A stretch of DNA of 64,000 bases from Malania oleifera (lineage: Eukaryota > Streptophyta > Magnoliopsida > Santalales > Ximeniaceae): positions 47,166,178 to 47,230,177 of the forward strand of contig NC_080425.1 in the NCBI RefSeq assembly GCF_029873635.1, written 5' to 3'. Every line of letters starts with the position of its first letter. Positions within the stretch are counted from its first letter, which is position 1. Below are positions 61,180 to 64,000 of this stretch, one piece after another. The notes beneath the pieces were generated by a model. It ran no database searches. It was not told the origin of the DNA and was given only the letters and a program-made list of their open reading frames with translations. The position numbers and the translations under genes are program-made.

Positions 61180-61500
61180 GCATACTCTTCGCCTGAGGGC
61201 TTGCTGAGTAAGGCGAGTGCACTAGTAGCTTCAGATGTGGCAGTAGCTGCATAACGCACTAGGGAAGAGGGAACCTACTTATATGGGTGGGTAGAATTCC
61301 CTATCCTTAGGGCCTTTGCCGGTAAATTGTTGTTGAATGCGTGAGTACGAGATCAAGTTAACACTTGAGGGCTTACTGAGTAAGGTGAGTGTTCTGGTAT
61401 GCCTCAGTAGTGACCTTCGAGTTACCTAATTATCAGAGCAGAGAGGTGCTACTTGTATGGGCGGGTAATCATCCCTATCCTTGGGTAATCTCGTGGGTAA
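61180..61500. repeat. Imperfect internal tandem duplication in the gypsy-like LTR
   Basis: Each unit holds GAGGGCTTRCTGAGTAAGGYGAGTG, then an AGTAG/CAGTAG stretch, then GGGYGGGTA and CCCTATCCTT. The first copy starts near 61188, the second near 61373. Confidence 0.8.
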
Positions 61501-62054
61501 ACCTTTGCATGTGATTGTTAGGTTCAGAAAATGACTTTCAGTATTATGTTAATGATTTGCAAATATTATAAAATGATATGTATAATCTCATGATGGCCAC
61601 ACACTGAGTTGAATATATTGTTTCTTCCCTTACTGAGATGTGTCTCACCCGAATATGAATTTTTTTTTTTTTTCAAAATTTCCTCAAGATCGAGCTTTGA
61701 GAGCTCGAGATTTTAATAGCATTATTGGGAAATAGAAAAAGGAAAAGGGTATATTTCTATGTTAATTTTGAGGAATGTAAATATTTATGTTTTATGTCTT
61801 TATGTTTTAAGTCTGTGGAGAAAAGAATGTTTGTGAACATACTGAAATGTTTTGGAGATATATGTAATTATGGAAATGCAAGTGTTGAAGGATATTATGG
61901 TCTATGGGTAAAACTAGGAAACTCTGGTATTATTTGTATGATTGAGGTTCATAGTTGTGTTTTCCGCTACGTATGTATGGTTTAATTATGGAATATCAGG
62001 GATTTTATCAAGTATAACGCGCTAGACCCGGGTTTACGGGTTCAGGGCGTTACA

Positions 62055-64000
62055 CATAGTATTTGCATCCACTTCCAATTGGACGTGGCATCTTTCTCAG
62101 ATAAGTAATTTCAAATGCTTAACCCATGCTTAAATATAATACCTTAAGTTAAGTCACTATTGTCCATTGTACAAGATTGAGTGTTAAGGATCCATCTTAT
62201 ATCATATATCACTATACCCTAAACTCACTTTTGAATATGAAAAGCAAAAATCAAAATCAAGTCATCACTCTAGGCTTAAAGCACTATTGATCATAAATGA
62301 TTAATATATATTAAGTGTGCTTTTCATAAGACATCTTGCTATAATCAATATTAGAGGCAACCACTAAGGGATTCAAGTTTTATTGATTAAATCAAAATAT
62401 TCCCTTTGAAATTAAAATATAAAAATCCTCTATTTTGGTTCACCATCCCATCCATAGGACTCCTTACCAAACCACGATCACATTTAGTAAGGTTTCTCCC
62501 TTTCCTTGGTTTGTATCCTTGTTCCAAATTGTGATAATATCTAAAGGATACTTTCTAATCACCAAAGAGCATTGTTCACAACATTCACATATCCTATATG
62601 CTCTTTGCCCAAGCCTGGACATGATTACCACCACGAAAATATTTTGAAAAATGTCCTGTCTATCCTAAATACTCTTTTATACCCATTAGTGATTTAAATT
62701 TTCAAAGAGTATTTATTTATCTTCCCTTCACAAGCTCTCAAATCATTAAGTCGTATCCTTTAGAACTTCATATCTTAAATGAAGTTAAATGGCTAATATG
62801 ATCACCTAGGTCTCAATCAAGATGAATGCATAAAATTCAAGTAGACCTATGCATGTGCATTTTTAACTCAAAAGCCATTCTAGCTTGGGCCTCCCACACG
62901 TATTGAGATTCATAAGAAAAGAGGCAGACATAGGCTTATTACCTAAATAAATACTCATTGTGACTTTTTGGTCTGATAAGCCTAATGCATCCATTGCCAA
63001 GTTTAAACCATTAAAAATCTTAAGGACCTTGGCTAAAGTATTTAGAAATGAAAAGGGCATAAAATGGGTAGAGTACATAATTAAGGAGGAACATTTATCT
63101 TTCATGTTTGTATAAATTTGAATGCTCTCATATTCTTATATCGTTTATGCTCTTAGGCCTATATGTGTATAGCATTGTAGCACACTATCCATGCTTTGAT
63201 TAATGGATAAAATTTCTTTGATGGATAGTTTATATCTTTTCTTAGCATGAACTACTACTGAGCTATACTGAATATCTTGAGTTTATTACACTACTGGATT
63301 GCATGCTGTTATTGAAAGCCTCCTACATGGTGGATGCAGTGATGTGTATTGCATGCTGGTAGTGGATATAGGTTCTTGCATCCTTAAACTGAAATATATT
63401 GCTTGCTTGAATCTATTATGTACAGGTTTTATGGAAAAATGTCCAATTTACAGACGACATGCTGCTAAAATTTCAATAGGAATTTTTCCAAAGTAAAACC
63501 TTGTACAAAGATGATTATGATGGAATAAATGTTAAAATATTTTTGAAAGGACAAGTAAAAACAAAATGAATCTTAAACTTCATCCTGGAATAATTATCAA
63601 ATTGTTAGAGGAGCTCAGCTCCATCCCTATAGAAAGAGCATAAATGATCTTCATGCATCACTCTCGTTTATCGGAATGTTGAGGCTCTTTTGAAAATCCT
63701 TGAACATTATATCCTGCACTTGAAGTTCTATGATTTGATATGGAATGTTCTTGGGTCATGAACTACATAGCATGCCTTAATATATATTCTATGATGCATC
63801 TATGGTCTATAGGGACAACTATACTGATAGGGATAAATATAGTTGATTAATTTTCAGTATAGTTGATTTTAAAGATTTAAATTGATGGCTTATACTACTT
63901 AGCTTAGTGAAATTAATCCTTATTAAGTATAAGTAGTTTACTTCATCTAAGTTAGGTTTCAAATCGAAAGGGGAAGCATCCAAAATTAAATCCTATTCTG
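62055..64000 (+). other. Unassigned, probably copia interior
   Basis: AT-rich. It continues the element interrupted by the gypsy-like LTR. A short + strand stretch at about 63426-63560 reads like coding debris (VLWKNVQFTDDMLLKFQ and SKTLYKDDYDGINVKIFLKG), but I cannot place it in a family. Nothing else supported. Confidence 0.4.

Larger units (their letters stand above)
59558..62054 (+). mobile_element. Gypsy-like solo LTR with 5-bp TSD
   Basis: CATAG at 59553-59557 and 62055-62059 flanks 2497 bp beginning TGTAAAGACCCGAAAATTTT and ending CAGGGCGTTACA, termini typical of plant Ty3/gypsy LTRs. Inside are a TA microsatellite (59768-59811), a CCCCCCC plus CTCCGTCTCC segment near 59870-59940, and an imperfect internal duplication of about 185 bp (61180 and 61365 copies). 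No internal domain is present, so it is a solo LTR. Confidence 0.88.
53969..64000 (+). mobile_element. Ty1/copia retrotransposon, 5' part, running out of the window
   Basis: The 5' LTR is 53969-58236 minus an inserted solo LTR, about 2.0 kb net. Its ends are palindromic: TGTTGACTTT and AAAGTCAACA. A TATA box CTATATATAGG is at 54888-54898. The primer-binding site follows the LTR at 58239-58250, then gag. The interior is interrupted at 59558-62054 by a gypsy-like solo LTR. Beyond 62055 I recognise no pol domain before the window ends, so the 3' LTR and the duplicated target (predicted TGGTG, 53964-53968) lie outside. Confidence 0.8.

Noticed and set aside
62863..63105. 80-residue minus-strand open frame
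   Set aside because: No family features; in AT-rich element interior, where such frames arise by chance.

Overview
The window is nuclear DNA from a flowering plant, probably one with a large repeat-rich genome. The evidence is spliceosomal introns, plant-type L1 LINEs, Ty1/copia and Ty3/gypsy-like LTRs, hAT and MULE transposons and an Au-like SINE fragment. I cannot name the species. Only one host gene is supported: EMC2, ER membrane protein complex subunit 2, a TPR protein, on the + strand. It has nine exons from 8649 to 45354 that join into an uninterrupted 301-residue reading frame. Its 906 coding bases are spread over 36.7 kb, because introns 1, 2, 3 and 7 (4.0, 9.6, 4.3 and 17.3 kb) are filled with transposons.

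Layout. 12-4976 (-): a decayed Mutator-like transposase with a plant mobile domain (PMD/MAIN-like) reading frame directly behind it. 4977-7380: AT-rich, empty. 7388-7870: a GC-rich repeat with four 29-bp hairpins that share arms but differ in their 9-nt loops. 7871-8648: EMC2 promoter and leader. Intron 2: an old LINE (13.35-22.2 kb) broken by a solo LTR, a GATCCTAC-rich MITE and a younger truncated LINE. Intron 3: a 2.6-kb LINE with a 12-bp target-site duplication. Intron 7: an antisense LINE broken by a probable solo LTR, a second sense LINE broken by a complete 3.7-kb hAT transposon, and a 453-bp hAT MITE. 45.4-64 kb: a nest of LTR elements downstream of EMC2.

The most useful results are boundary calls made from target-site duplications. 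Eleven insertions (two of them with imperfect duplications) can be ordered in time from the sequence alone, and for several the interrupted host element reads through cleanly when the insert is removed. In the 48-64 kb nest, a copia remnant holds a 4.7-kb LTR insertion that itself holds a 2.9-kb LTR-like insertion. A second copia element holds an inverted solo LTR inside its own LTR and a gypsy-like solo LTR in its interior.

Two points bear on EMC2 expression. Closely related LINE copies lie in opposite orientation on either side of exons 4-7, so the pre-mRNA could fold around these four exons, which suggests circular RNA or exon skipping. The hairpin array sits about 0.8-1.1 kb upstream of the start codon. 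I found no CRISPR array and no convincing new protein system; the other novelties are structural.
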